Shown here: piece after piece, positions 1 to 8,267 of the stretch
Layout: each line of letters starts with the position of its first letter
Numbering within the stretch: the first letter of the stretch is position 1
DNA from: Clostridiales bacterium
GTDB taxonomy: Bacteria > Bacillota > Clostridia > Christensenellales > Aristaeellaceae
Length of the DNA stretch: 64,000 bases
Assembly: GCA_004554085.1 (NCBI GenBank)
Contig: SFNY01000002.1
Coordinates: forward strand, 20,713 to 84,712
Direction of reading: 5' to 3'
The notes under the pieces: generated by a model
What the model saw: only the letters and a program-made list of their open reading frames with translations
The model's database searches: none
Told to the model about the DNA's origin: nothing
Program-made: the position numbers and the translations under genes

Positions 1-2
1 CG

Positions 3-56
3 GCGGCGCAGCTCGCGGACGAGATCTGCGCACATCTGGAATCGAAGAATGTATAA
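3..56 (+). CDS. C-terminal end of an upstream gene (partial)
   Basis: One frame is open from the window edge to a TAA at 54-56 and encodes about 17 residues (AAQLADEICAHLESKNV). It ends 17 bases before the next start, whose ribosome site (GGAGG, 61-65) follows directly. This fits the tail of a co-directional upstream gene, but the fragment is too short to identify a family. Confidence 0.4.
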   Translation, partial: AAQLADEICAHLESKNV

Positions 57-73
57 ATCCGGAGGATAAGACA

Positions 74-1345
74 ATGTACAATGCACAGATGCCGGAGGTT
101 ACCCCGGCGGTGGAGGCGCTGATTGCGCGCGCGGAGGCGGACTGCGCCGCGGCGTTTCACAGGATGGACGAAATCGAGGTGGCCAACACCCGCAAGGTGA
201 TCGCCGCGATGCAGAAGCACCGGGTCTCGGCGCGCCACTTCGCGCCCACCACGGGCTACGGCTACGATGACATCGGCCGCGACACCCTGGGCGAGCTGAT
301 CGCCGATGCGCTGGGCACGGAGTGCGCGCTGGTGCGCCCGCAGATCGCCTCGGGCACCCATGCGCTGGCGCTGTGCCTCTACGGCATCCTGCGCCCCGGC
401 GACGTGATGCTCTCCGGTGCGGGCAAGCCCTACGACACCATGGAGGAGGTCATCGGCATCGCGGGCGAGCCCGGCTGCGGCAGCCTGAAGGACTTCGGCG
501 TGGCCTATAAGCAGGTGGAACTGAAGGATGGACGGGAGATCGACATTGAGGGCATCGTCAAGGCGCTGGCCCCCGAGGTGAAGCTGGTGCTCTTACAGCG
601 CAGCCGCGGCTACGACTGGCGGCCCTCGCTGTCCGTCGCGGAGCTGAACGCCGCCATCGATGCGATTCACGCCGCCAAGCCGGACGTGTGCGTGATGGTG
701 GACAACTGCTACGGCGAGTTCACCAACCCCGAGGAGCCTCGCGCCGACCTGATGGCGGGTTCGCTGATCAAGAACCCCGGCGGCGGCATCGCGCCCACCG
801 GCGGCTACATCGCGGGCAGGAAGCGCTTCGTGGAGCTGGTGTCCTACCGCCTGACTTCGCCGGGCATCGGCGCGGAGGTCGGCTCCTATGCGGGCAGCTA
901 TCAGCCCTTCTATCAGGGACTGTTCCAGGCGCCCCACACCGTGGCGCAGGCGGTCAAGAGCGCAATCCTGGCCTCCCGCGTGTTCGAGCTGCTGGGCTTT
1001 GAGGTCAATCCCCGCTTCGACGATCCCCGCAACGACATCATCGAGGCCATTCGCTTCGGCGCGCCGGAGAAGCTGATTCGCTTCATTCAGTCGATTCAGT
1101 TCTGCTCCCCGGTGGATGCGGAGGCCGTGCCGGAGCCCTGGGCCATGCCGGGCTATCAGGACCCGGTGATCATGGCGGCGGGCACCTTCGTCTCGGGCGC
1201 ATCCGTGGAGCTGAGCGCCGACGCGCCGGTGCGCGAACCCTACATCGCCTACCTTCAGGGCGCGCTGACCTACGCCCACGGTCGCATTGCCATCGCAGGC
1301 GCGGTGCAGCTGCTGGTCAACGAGGGATTGATCGAAATCAAATAG
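74..1345 (+). CDS. Methionine gamma-lyase/YnbB-family PLP-dependent enzyme
   Basis: This 423-residue protein resembles the fold-type I PLP enzyme family annotated as methionine gamma-lyase family or aluminium resistance protein (YnbB). Visible landmarks are the SGTHAL segment near residue 93, MVDNCYGE near 208-215, and GSLIKNPGGG with the likely PLP lysine K233. The length is usual for the family. A GGAGG site at 61-65 supports the ATG. In Bacillota this gene is often found near lexA, as it is here, although lexA lies on the other strand. The exact reaction is unproven; C-S lyase activity is an inference from the family. Confidence 0.85.
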   Translation: MYNAQMPEVTPAVEALIARAEADCAAAFHRMDEIEVANTRKVIAAMQKHRVSARHFAPTTGYGYDDIGRDTLGELIADALGTECALVRPQIASGTHALALCLYGILRPGDVMLSGAGKPYDTMEEVIGIAGEPGCGSLKDFGVAYKQVELKDGREIDIEGIVKALAPEVKLVLLQRSRGYDWRPSLSVAELNAAIDAIHAAKPDVCVMVDNCYGEFTNPEEPRADLMAGSLIKNPGGGIAPTGGYIAGRKRFVELVSYRLTSPGIGAEVGSYAGSYQPFYQGLFQAPHTVAQAVKSAILASRVFELLGFEVNPRFDDPRNDIIEAIRFGAPEKLIRFIQSIQFCSPVDAEAVPEPWAMPGYQDPVIMAAGTFVSGASVELSADAPVREPYIAYLQGALTYAHGRIAIAGAVQLLVNEGLIEIK

Positions 1346-1374
1346 AATTGAACGGACTGTCTCAAAACGAAAAT

Positions 1375-1455
1375 GTAGGGTGGGATGCCTTCATCCCGCC
1401 GCATACAATTGTAAGACCGTCCCAAAACGATTGTGTCGTTTTGGGACGGTCTCGT
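1375..1455. repeat. Dispersed hairpin repeat, copy A
   Basis: The copy starts with a GC-rich hairpin (1379-1387 pairs with 1392-1400, one G-U pair) related to those at 49585, 49673, 58746 and 59118. It is followed by a 17-bp perfect hairpin (1414-1430 with 1436-1452). A partial homologue of the second hairpin arm, GACTGTCTCAAAACG, precedes it near 1355. Confidence 0.7.
1414..1452. terminator. 17-bp perfect hairpin between convergent genes
   Basis: AGACCGTCCCAAAACGA at 1414-1430 pairs with 1436-1452 around a 5-base loop. It lies between the convergent ends of the YnbB-like gene (1345) and the methyltransferase (1462). It could stop transcription both ways, but neither side has a long T tract. 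Confidence 0.55.
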
Positions 1456-1461
1456 TTGATT

Positions 1462-2211
1462 TCAGGGCTTGACCGCACGTGTGGCGACGTAGGTCGGCAC
1501 GTGGAACTCGTGCAGCCGGCCTTCGCCGTTGGTGTCCTCGTAGAGTCCGGTCAATAGGAAGCCCGCCTCCAGCTGGCCGCCGATCTGTTCCTCCAGCGTG
1601 TGGGAGAACTGCACGCCGCTGTCCGTGGCCTCCAGCTGGGCCATCTGCTCCGGGTTCGCCAGCGGATCAAAGGGCAGGGGATTGTTGAGCATGCGCTCGT
1701 CGTCGTCAAAGATGTAGTTCATGCCGTTGTCCAGCCCCGCCAGCAGCGCGCCGCCGGAGCGCAGCAGGCGGAAGCACTCCCGCCAGATGGGCCGAACCTC
1801 GCGCACGTAGCAGCTGGACACCGGATGGAAAATCAGGTCAAACTCACCGTCCTCAAAGGGCAGGGGCTTGCTCATGTCCGCGCGCACGATGCGGATGTCA
1901 TAGCCCTCGCGCTGCGATACCATGCGCTCGCTCTCCAGCTGCTTTTCGGAGTAGTCCAGCACCGTGCAATCCGCGCCCAGAGCCGCAAAGATGGGCATTT
2001 GCTGTCCGCCGCCGCTGGCAAGTCCCAGCACGCGCTTGCCTCTGAGCTCGCCGAACCAGGCGTGGGGAACGGTTTTCGTGGGGGTCAGCAGCACGTCCCA
2101 CTGACCGCGCTGCGCCGCCTGATAGATTTCGTGGGAGATGGGCGTGCCCCACTCCCAGCCCGCCTCGATCCAGCGATCGATGGTGCGGGCGTTGATGTCC
2201 TGATAGTTCAT
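1462..2211 (-). CDS. Class I SAM-dependent methyltransferase
   Basis: The 249-residue protein has the Rossmann methyltransferase core: motif I is VLGLASGGGQQ near residues 61-71, an acidic residue follows strand 2 (TVLDYS), and RADMSKPLPFEDGEFDLIF forms motifs II-III. The substrate cannot be read from the sequence. The gene follows lexA on the same strand after only 11 bases, and its ribosome site (GAGGA) lies directly behind the lexA stop. It is therefore probably cotranscribed with lexA and may be SOS-controlled, which is an inference. Confidence 0.8.
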   Translation of the reverse strand: MNYQDINARTIDRWIEAGWEWGTPISHEIYQAAQRGQWDVLLTPTKTVPHAWFGELRGKRVLGLASGGGQQMPIFAALGADCTVLDYSEKQLESERMVSQREGYDIRIVRADMSKPLPFEDGEFDLIFHPVSSCYVREVRPIWRECFRLLRSGGALLAGLDNGMNYIFDDDERMLNNPLPFDPLANPEQMAQLEATDSGVQFSHTLEEQIGGQLEAGFLLTGLYEDTNGEGRLHEFHVPTYVATRAVKP

Positions 2212-2222
2212 ATGTATCCTCC

Positions 2223-2819
2223 TCAGAATTGCCGGAACAGCGCAACGACCTTGCCCAGAACCTGGGCGCTGTCGGCGTAGATCGGCTCCATGTAGCGGTT
2301 TTCCGGCTGCAAACGCACCCGGTTTTCCTCGAAGAAGATGCGCTTGACGGTGGCCTCGTCCTCGATCATGGCCACCACCACCTCACCGTTTTCGGCATTG
2401 TCCTGCTGGCGCACCACGATGATGTCGCCGTCCAGGATGCCGATCTCGATCATGCTCTCGCCCTGCACCCGCAGGCAGAACAGCTCGTCATGCCCGACCA
2501 TGTTCTGGGGCAGGGTGAGGTAGTCCTCGATGTTCTCGATGGCCAGAATCGGCAGGCCCGCCGTGACCTTGCCCACCAGCGGCACGCTGCGGCCCCGGGA
2601 CACGCTGTTGTCCAGCACCTCCAGCGCGCGGGGCTTGGTGGAATCCCGGCGGATCAGGCCGCGCTTCTCCAGATTGTTCAGGTGGGCGTGCACCGTGGAG
2701 GTGGATTTCAGCCCCACCGCCGCGCAGATCTCCCGCACCGACGGGGGATAGCCCTTCTCCTCGATCTCCCTGCGTATGAAGTCCAGTATCTTCTGTTGGT
2801 TTTCCTCCGATGCGCGCAT
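2223..2819 (-). CDS. lexA: SOS repressor LexA
   Basis: The 198-residue protein has an N-terminal winged helix (residues 1-65, with PPSVREICAAVGLKSTSTVHAHL) and a C-terminal S24 self-cleavage domain. The cleavage site is A87-G88 in VTAGLP, the nucleophile is S122 in GESM, and the general base is K159 in ATVKR. The frame extends upstream, but GGAGGTGA about 5 bases before codon ATG 2819 decides this start. An upstream near-consensus LexA box indicates autoregulation. RecA-stimulated self-cleavage and repression of DNA-repair genes are known for the family; dinB in this window carries a perfect box. Confidence 0.96.
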   Translation of the reverse strand: MRASEENQQKILDFIRREIEEKGYPPSVREICAAVGLKSTSTVHAHLNNLEKRGLIRRDSTKPRALEVLDNSVSRGRSVPLVGKVTAGLPILAIENIEDYLTLPQNMVGHDELFCLRVQGESMIEIGILDGDIIVVRQQDNAENGEVVVAMIEDEATVKRIFFEENRVRLQPENRYMEPIYADSAQVLGKVVALFRQF

Positions 2820-2874
2820 GCGCCTCACCTCCATCCTGTAATGAATCCAGTATACCATAATTCTTCCACAAATG

Positions 2875-2888
2875 CAAACGTTTGTTCG
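2875..2888. promoter_or_regulatory. LexA operator upstream of lexA
   Basis: CAAACGTTTGTTCG matches the Gram-positive SOS box CGAACRNRYGTTCG except at two positions. It lies 56 bases before the lexA start, as expected for an autoregulatory site. Confidence 0.65.
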
Positions 2889-2989
2889 GTATTTGTCCAG
2901 GAATCTGAGCTTTTTTAACAACAAACTGTGACAGAGTTCTTAATTCGTATGAAAAGAGTGTCAAATATCGATTCAGAAACGGGAGCTTA

Positions 2990-2998
2990 TGCTATACT
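2990..2998 (+). promoter_or_regulatory. Extended -10 promoter for the dcw cluster
   Basis: TG-C-TATACT forms an extended -10 element about 120 bases before ftsL. No good -35 is visible. The rest of the gap 2820-3117 holds the LexA operator and no gene that I can support. Confidence 0.45.
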
Positions 2999-3117
2999 GT
3001 TTTTGAAGCGCGCATTGCAAATGTTTCAGAATGAAGCGGAAATTCGCCGCATAGATAGTCTGCGGAACCTGCGCCGCCGCTGAGCGCGGCAGTCTGACAT
3101 GACGGAGGCGAGTGAAG

Positions 3118-3504
3118 ATGCATGTGCGCGATGCAGCCGCGCGGCGGCGCTATGGAAACCGGCCATGGATCGCATTGACGGCAGCCGTGCTGTTTGCGGG
3201 GCTGTTTTTGCAGATCACGATGCTCTCGCGGGTATCCTCGGTCAGCAAGCGCGCATCGGCGCTGGAGCGTGAGACCGCCCGCCTGAACCGCGAGGCTGTC
3301 AATCTGGAATTGCGGATCAACGAGTTTCACAATCTGGACAGGATCGCAGTGCGTGCGCAGGAAATGGGCATGGTGCAGCCCGACGAGAGCCAGATTCGCG
3401 CGGTGCGCGTGGAAGTGACAGATGCAGATACGTCCACCCAGGCTGCCGGAGCTTCCGGTGAAGAGAAGCTTCCGAACGAAGATTTTCCGGGCGGGGAGGG
3501 ATGA
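3118..3504 (+). CDS. ftsL: FtsL/DivIC-type division protein
   Basis: This small bitopic protein of 128 residues has a short basic cytoplasmic N-terminus, a membrane segment at about 17-37, and a heptad-rich coiled coil at about 40-72 followed by the NLDRIAVRAQEMGM segment typical of FtsL/DivIC proteins. The C-terminal tail is acidic. The position directly before the PBP gene in a dcw cluster supports FtsL. GGAGG at 3104-3108 is 9 bases from ATG 3118 and only 3 from the alternative GTG 3112, so 3118 is preferred. The usual preceding genes mraZ and rsmH are absent; lexA occupies that place on the other strand. Confidence 0.8.
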   Translation: MHVRDAAARRRYGNRPWIALTAAVLFAGLFLQITMLSRVSSVSKRASALERETARLNREAVNLELRINEFHNLDRIAVRAQEMGMVQPDESQIRAVRVEVTDADTSTQAAGASGEEKLPNEDFPGGEG

Positions 3505-5630
3505 GTATGGTTCTCACCGGGCCGGTCATCCGTCGCCGCCTTGCCCTGCTGATGGCGATCTTCCTTGTATTGTTTCTGCTGCTGGGCGGACGGCTGTTCC
3601 AGTTGCAGATATTGAAAGCGGAGGAATTGCAGCTGCGCGCCCAGTCCCAGTGGACCAGCGAGAGCACGATTCAGCCCACCCGGGGCCGGATCCTTGACCG
3701 CAACGGCGCGGTGCTGGCCCAGAGTGCCACGGCCTACACGCTCTCGGTCAGCCCCCGGCAGGTGCGGGACGCATCGGCGCTTGCTCAGGTATTATCGCCG
3801 ATCCTGGAAATGGACGCTGCGGTCATCGAGAAAAAGGCCTCGGACACCAGCAAGGGTGGCGTGACGCTCAAGCGACAACTGGCAAGGGACGTGGCGCAGG
3901 AGATCAAGTCGCTGATGGCGCAGGACGCGCAGGCGGAACATCCGTTGCTGACAGGCCTGTATCTGGAGGAGGAGAGCAAGAGATACTATCCCATGGGAGA
4001 GCTAGCCTGCCAGGTGCTGGGTCTGACCACCATCGACGGCGTGGGTCAGGCGGGATTGGAGCAGTCGCTGGACAGCTATCTGTCCGGCAAGGCCGGGCGC
4101 GTGCTGGAGGAGATCGACGGCAAGGGCCGGGAGCTGGACTACTCCGCCAGCGAGTACATCGCGGCGGTGGAGGGCGGCAGCGTCACGCTGACCCTCGACG
4201 CGTCCATCCAGAGCTTCGCTGAGAAGGCGGCGCGCGAGGCGCTGTCGGTCAACAGCGCAAAGGCCGTGCGCGTGCTGGTGATGGATCCACAGACCGGCGA
4301 GATTCTGGCCATGGTCAACAAGCCGGACTACGACCTGAACGAGCCGCCGCGGAATGATGTGGAGATGCTGACGGAGCTGATGCGCAACCGCTGCATCACC
4401 GACGCCTACGAGCCGGGCTCCACCTTCAAGATACTCACCGCTGCCTCGGCGCTGGACAGCGGCCTGGTCACGCCAAATGAGGGCTTCTACTGCTCCGGCT
4501 CGATCTACGTGGACGGCGGGCGCATCAAGTGCTGGGGCAGGCCCCACGAGGGCGAGACCTTTGCCCAGGCGCTGCAAAACTCCTGCAACCCGGTATTTGT
4601 GGAGATGGGTCTGCGGCTGGGCGTGGAGCGCTTCTACGACTACATTGAGGCCTTCGGCCTGGGAAGTCCCACGGGCGTGGATCTGCGGGGCGAGGCCGGC
4701 GGCATCGTGATTCCGGAGAGCGCGTGCAAGCGCGTGGACATCGCCCGCATCGGCTTCGGTCAGTCCATCGCCGTCACGCCGTTGCAGCTGCTGACGGCGG
4801 CCTGCGCGGCGGTCAACGGCGGAAAGCTGCTTACGCCCTACATCGTCCGTGAGATCAGCGATGGCAGCGGCGAGGTGATCCAGCAGGGCCAGACCGTCGT
4901 CCGGGGGAATCCCATCTCCGAAGCGACCTCCGCAACCATGCGGGAGCTGTTGGAGAGCGTGGTGGCCGTGGGCGGCGGAAAAAACGCCGCGATTCCCGGC
5001 TACCGCATCGGCGGCAAGACGGGTACGGCCCAGGTTTACGTGGACGGCGTGGTCTCCAGCGACAAACACATCGGCTCGTTTCTGGGCTTCGCGCCCATCG
5101 ACGATCCGCAGATCGCCGTGCTGGTGATCGTGGAGGAGGCGGACGTGGCCATCGACTTCGGCAGCGTCACCGCCGCGCCCTACGCAAGGGACATTCTGGA
5201 GCAGACGCTTCTGTATCTGGGAATTGCGCCCAGCACAAACGAGCCGGAGCCGGAGCAGGTGTCCGTGCCGGACGTGACCGGCATGAACCTGACGGACGCT
5301 TCTGCGGCGGTGAAGGCCGCCGGACTGGACTGCGTGTTCGACGGAGAGGGCGGAACTGTGACAAATCAGCTGCCTGCGGCGGGCGCAAGCATGACAAAAG
5401 GCGCGCTGATGATGCTGTATGTTGACAACTTAACAGATTTGCGCAATAATAGTAGGGTTCAGGTGCCGGATGTCACGGGCCTGTCCGTGCTGGAGGCCAA
5501 CCGGATCCTGCGATCCTATGGGCTCAGAATGCAAATCGAGGGCAGCGGGCTTGCGGTTTCGCAGCAGCCTGCCGCCGGGGACGAGGTCTTTCCGACCGCG
5601 TCGGTGACGGTCACATTTGAACCGCCGTGA
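3501..5630 (+). CDS. ftsI: Class B penicillin-binding protein with two PASTA domains (FtsI/SpoVD)
   Basis: This is the septal transpeptidase that cross-links peptidoglycan with FtsW. It has a membrane anchor at about 13-32, a dimerisation domain, and a transpeptidase domain with S307-x-x-K310, S361-C-N363 and K506-T-G. Two PASTA repeats follow at roughly 588-650 and 655-709 (VPDVTGMNLTDA and VPDVTGLSVLEA). The PASTA pair is typical of clostridial SpoVD/PBP2 forms, so SpoVD is an equally fair name; sporulation genes were not seen. The start overlaps the ftsL stop as ATGA. An in-frame ATG at 3507 is better spaced from GGAGGG (3495-3500) and may be the true start. Confidence 0.93.
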   Translation: MSMVLTGPVIRRRLALLMAIFLVLFLLLGGRLFQLQILKAEELQLRAQSQWTSESTIQPTRGRILDRNGAVLAQSATAYTLSVSPRQVRDASALAQVLSPILEMDAAVIEKKASDTSKGGVTLKRQLARDVAQEIKSLMAQDAQAEHPLLTGLYLEEESKRYYPMGELACQVLGLTTIDGVGQAGLEQSLDSYLSGKAGRVLEEIDGKGRELDYSASEYIAAVEGGSVTLTLDASIQSFAEKAAREALSVNSAKAVRVLVMDPQTGEILAMVNKPDYDLNEPPRNDVEMLTELMRNRCITDAYEPGSTFKILTAASALDSGLVTPNEGFYCSGSIYVDGGRIKCWGRPHEGETFAQALQNSCNPVFVEMGLRLGVERFYDYIEAFGLGSPTGVDLRGEAGGIVIPESACKRVDIARIGFGQSIAVTPLQLLTAACAAVNGGKLLTPYIVREISDGSGEVIQQGQTVVRGNPISEATSATMRELLESVVAVGGGKNAAIPGYRIGGKTGTAQVYVDGVVSSDKHIGSFLGFAPIDDPQIAVLVIVEEADVAIDFGSVTAAPYARDILEQTLLYLGIAPSTNEPEPEQVSVPDVTGMNLTDASAAVKAAGLDCVFDGEGGTVTNQLPAAGASMTKGALMMLYVDNLTDLRNNSRVQVPDVTGLSVLEANRILRSYGLRMQIEGSGLAVSQQPAAGDEVFPTASVTVTFEPP

Positions 5631-5670
5631 CGCGCCGGAACGCCTGAAACTGATTACAGGGGGATGCCGA

Positions 5671-7149
5671 ATGAAGCTGAATGAATTGACCGGGAGCTTT
5701 CCCGGCAAGGTTCGGATAATCGGAGATCAAGATATAGAGATACGCAACATCTGCGGGGATTCCCGCAAGGTGCAGCCGGGCGACCTGTTCATCTGCACGC
5801 CGGGCCTGACCATGGACGCGCACAAGTTTGCGCCGCAGGCCGTGGAGCGCGGCGCGGTGGCGCTGCTGGTGGATCATCCGCTGGACATCGATGTGCCCCA
5901 GGCCGTGGTGGAGAACGTGCGGCTGGCCCAGTCCTACGTGGCGGCGCAGTTCCACGGAAATCCCGCCCAAAGGATGCACATGATCGGCATCACGGGCACC
6001 AAGGGCAAGACCACCACCAGCTTCCTGCTCAAATCCATCCTGGAGGAGGCGGGGAAGAAGGTGGGTCTGATCGGCACGGTGTGCTCGATGATCGGCGACG
6101 AGGTGCTGCCCGCCAAGCTCACCACGCCGGATCCGCTGGACACCCAGAAGCTGCTTGCGGAGATGGCGACGGCGGGCGTGGAGTACGTCATCATGGAGGT
6201 CTCCGCCCACGCGCTGGCGCTGGATCGTCTGGCGGGCATCCGCTTCGACGTGGGCGCGTTCTCGAACTTCTCCCAGGACCACCTGGACTTCTTCGAGGAT
6301 ATGGACGCATACTTCGCCTGCAAGATGCGCTTCTTCGACCCTGCCATGACGGACAGGATTGTCTACAACGTGGACGACGACCACATCGCCCGTGGCATCG
6401 CGGAGCTTGGAAGGCCTGCGCTGCGGGTGGGCATCCGCGAGGGCAGCGACGTCTACGCCAACGACATTGAGATCAGCGAGCGCGGCTCCAACTTCCTGAT
6501 GACCTGGCACAAGCACTTCCGCGTGTCCATCGCGCTGAAGCTGGCCGGCATCTTCAACGTCTACAACGCGCTGCTGGCGGCGGGCATCTGCATCAGCCTG
6601 GGGATCGACCCGGAGGCCATCCGCCGGGGTCTGGAGGACGTGCGCGCGGTGCCCGGCAGAATCGAACTGTTGGAGACGGGAACGCCCTACCGGGTGATTT
6701 TGGACTACGCCCACTCTCCGGACAGCCTGGAGAACATCCTCAAGGCCGTGCGCGAGACCACCAAGGGCCGCATGATCGCGCTGTTCGGCTGCGGCGGCAA
6801 CCGCGACCGGGCCAAGCGGCCGCTGATGGGCGAGATCGCCGGGGAGCTTGCGGACTACTGCATCCTCACCAGCGACAATCCCCGCAACGAGGACCCCATG
6901 GAGATCCTCTCCGCCATCGAGGAGGGCATTCGCGGCACGGGCTGCGAGTACGTGGTGATCGAGAACCGCCGCGAGGCCATCCGCTATGCGCTCGCGCATG
7001 CGCAGCCCTCGGACGTGGTGGTGCTGGCCGGCAAGGGTCACGAGACCTATCAGGAGATCAAGGGTGTGCGCCACCCGTTCAACGAGAAGATCGTGGTGGC
7101 GGAGCTGCTCAGGGAGCTTGCCCAGGGCAACGCGGGCGATCACAAATAA
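5671..7149 (+). CDS. murE: UDP-MurNAc-tripeptide ligase MurE
   Basis: The 492-residue Mur ligase adds the third amino acid of the peptidoglycan stem in the cytoplasm. It shows the ATP-binding loop GTKGKTT (109-115), the central Mur ligase domain and a C-terminal domain carrying D402-N-P-R405. DNPR is the known signature for meso-diaminopimelate rather than L-lysine, so an mDAP-type wall is predicted. The start ATG 5671 follows AGGGGG. In most dcw clusters murF follows; here mraY comes next, 27 bases downstream. Confidence 0.95.
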   Translation: MKLNELTGSFPGKVRIIGDQDIEIRNICGDSRKVQPGDLFICTPGLTMDAHKFAPQAVERGAVALLVDHPLDIDVPQAVVENVRLAQSYVAAQFHGNPAQRMHMIGITGTKGKTTTSFLLKSILEEAGKKVGLIGTVCSMIGDEVLPAKLTTPDPLDTQKLLAEMATAGVEYVIMEVSAHALALDRLAGIRFDVGAFSNFSQDHLDFFEDMDAYFACKMRFFDPAMTDRIVYNVDDDHIARGIAELGRPALRVGIREGSDVYANDIEISERGSNFLMTWHKHFRVSIALKLAGIFNVYNALLAAGICISLGIDPEAIRRGLEDVRAVPGRIELLETGTPYRVILDYAHSPDSLENILKAVRETTKGRMIALFGCGGNRDRAKRPLMGEIAGELADYCILTSDNPRNEDPMEILSAIEEGIRGTGCEYVVIENRREAIRYALAHAQPSDVVVLAGKGHETYQEIKGVRHPFNEKIVVAELLRELAQGNAGDHK

Positions 7150-7176
7150 TCGAAGACCATTTGGAGGGAACAGAAG

Positions 7177-8187
7177 ATGCAGAGACTGATCTGGACGATC
7201 ATCGCCGCCTTTGCGATGACGGTCGTACTCGGTCCGATTATGATTCCGTGGCTCAAGAAGCTGAAATTCGGTCAGACGATCTACGACCTCGGCCCGGAGT
7301 CCCACAAGAAGAAGCAGGGCACGCCCACCATGGGCGGCGTCATCTTTGCGATTCCTGCGCTGATCGCCGCCGTGGCCTTCGGCTATGGCGACACCCGCTT
7401 CGACTACCTGCTGATGATCGTCGTATCGGCGCTGGGCTTCGGCTTGGTGGGCTTCGTGGACGACTTCATCAAGGTCAAGCTCAAGCGCAGCCTGGGCCTT
7501 ACGCCCATGCAGAAGATCGTGCCGCAGGTGGCGCTGGCGGCGGTGCTGTCCGTCTGGGCGTACAGGCATCCCACCATCGGCTCCACGCTGACGGTGCCCT
7601 TCTTCAACGTGGAGTGGAACCTGGGCTGGCTGTACATCCCCGTGATGATGTTCATCATGGTGGGCACGGTCAACTCCTCGAACCTGCTGGACGGCCTGGA
7701 CGGCCTGCTCTCCGGCTGCTCGATGATCGATTTCATCACCATGATGCTGATCTGCCTGACCATGGCGGAGGCGGACCCGGCGAACCGCTCGAACCTGCTG
7801 AACGTGGCCATCTTTGCGGGAGCCATGGTCGGTGCGCTGATGAGCTTTCTGCGCTTCAACGGCTATCCGGCCCGCGTGTTCATGGGCGACGTCGGTTCCT
7901 TCTTCATCGGCGGCGCGCTGATGGGCATGGCGCTGGTCACGCGGCTGTCGCTGCTGCTGCCCGTGATTGCGCTGGCGATGTTCCTCTCCAGCCTGTCGGA
8001 CATCATCCAGGTGGGCTACTTCAAATACACCAAGCGCAAGACCGGTACCGGCAAGCGCGTGTTCAAGATGGCGCCGCTGCACCACCACTTCGAGCTCTCC
8101 GGCATGCCGGAGACCCGCGTGGTGACGATGTACTACGTGGTCACCGCCGCGCTGTGCCTGCTGGCGCTGCTCGGCTTCGTGGCGTAA
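7177..8187 (+). CDS. mraY: Phospho-MurNAc-pentapeptide transferase MraY
   Basis: The 336-residue polytopic membrane enzyme transfers phospho-MurNAc-pentapeptide to undecaprenyl phosphate, making lipid I. Diagnostic features are GPESHKKKQGTPTMGG near residues 38-53, GFVDDFIK near 90, NSSNLLDGLDGL near 168-179 with the catalytic-region aspartates, and the histidine-rich MAPLHHHFE near the C-terminus. About ten hydrophobic segments are visible. A TTGGAGGG site 8 bases before the ATG fixes the start. Confidence 0.96.
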   Translation: MQRLIWTIIAAFAMTVVLGPIMIPWLKKLKFGQTIYDLGPESHKKKQGTPTMGGVIFAIPALIAAVAFGYGDTRFDYLLMIVVSALGFGLVGFVDDFIKVKLKRSLGLTPMQKIVPQVALAAVLSVWAYRHPTIGSTLTVPFFNVEWNLGWLYIPVMMFIMVGTVNSSNLLDGLDGLLSGCSMIDFITMMLICLTMAEADPANRSNLLNVAIFAGAMVGALMSFLRFNGYPARVFMGDVGSFFIGGALMGMALVTRLSLLLPVIALAMFLSSLSDIIQVGYFKYTKRKTGTGKRVFKMAPLHHHFELSGMPETRVVTMYYVVTAALCLLALLGFVA

Positions 8188-8200
8188 TCAGGATTCACAC

Positions 8201-8242
8201 AAGGGCGGTCGGCGCGGCGTTTTCGCGGCCGGAACCGCCCTT
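8201..8242 (+). promoter_or_regulatory. Hairpin between mraY and murD
   Basis: AAGGGCGGT (8201-8209) pairs with ACCGCCCTT (8234-8242), and the intervening CGGC/GCCG sequence can extend the stem. Only three T residues follow, so it looks like an attenuator or an RNA-processing or stability element rather than a full terminator. Confidence 0.5.
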
Positions 8243-8267
8243 TCCGGGATATGGAGGTAGACTGCAT

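Noticed and set aside
5611..8088. An 825-codon frame on the minus strand
   Set aside because: It is antisense to murE and mraY, with low-complexity His/Ala/Arg composition and no ribosome site.
7161..8267. Upstream extension of the MurD frame
   Set aside because: It overlaps mraY completely in another frame; the real MurD N-terminus and a ribosome site are at 8268.
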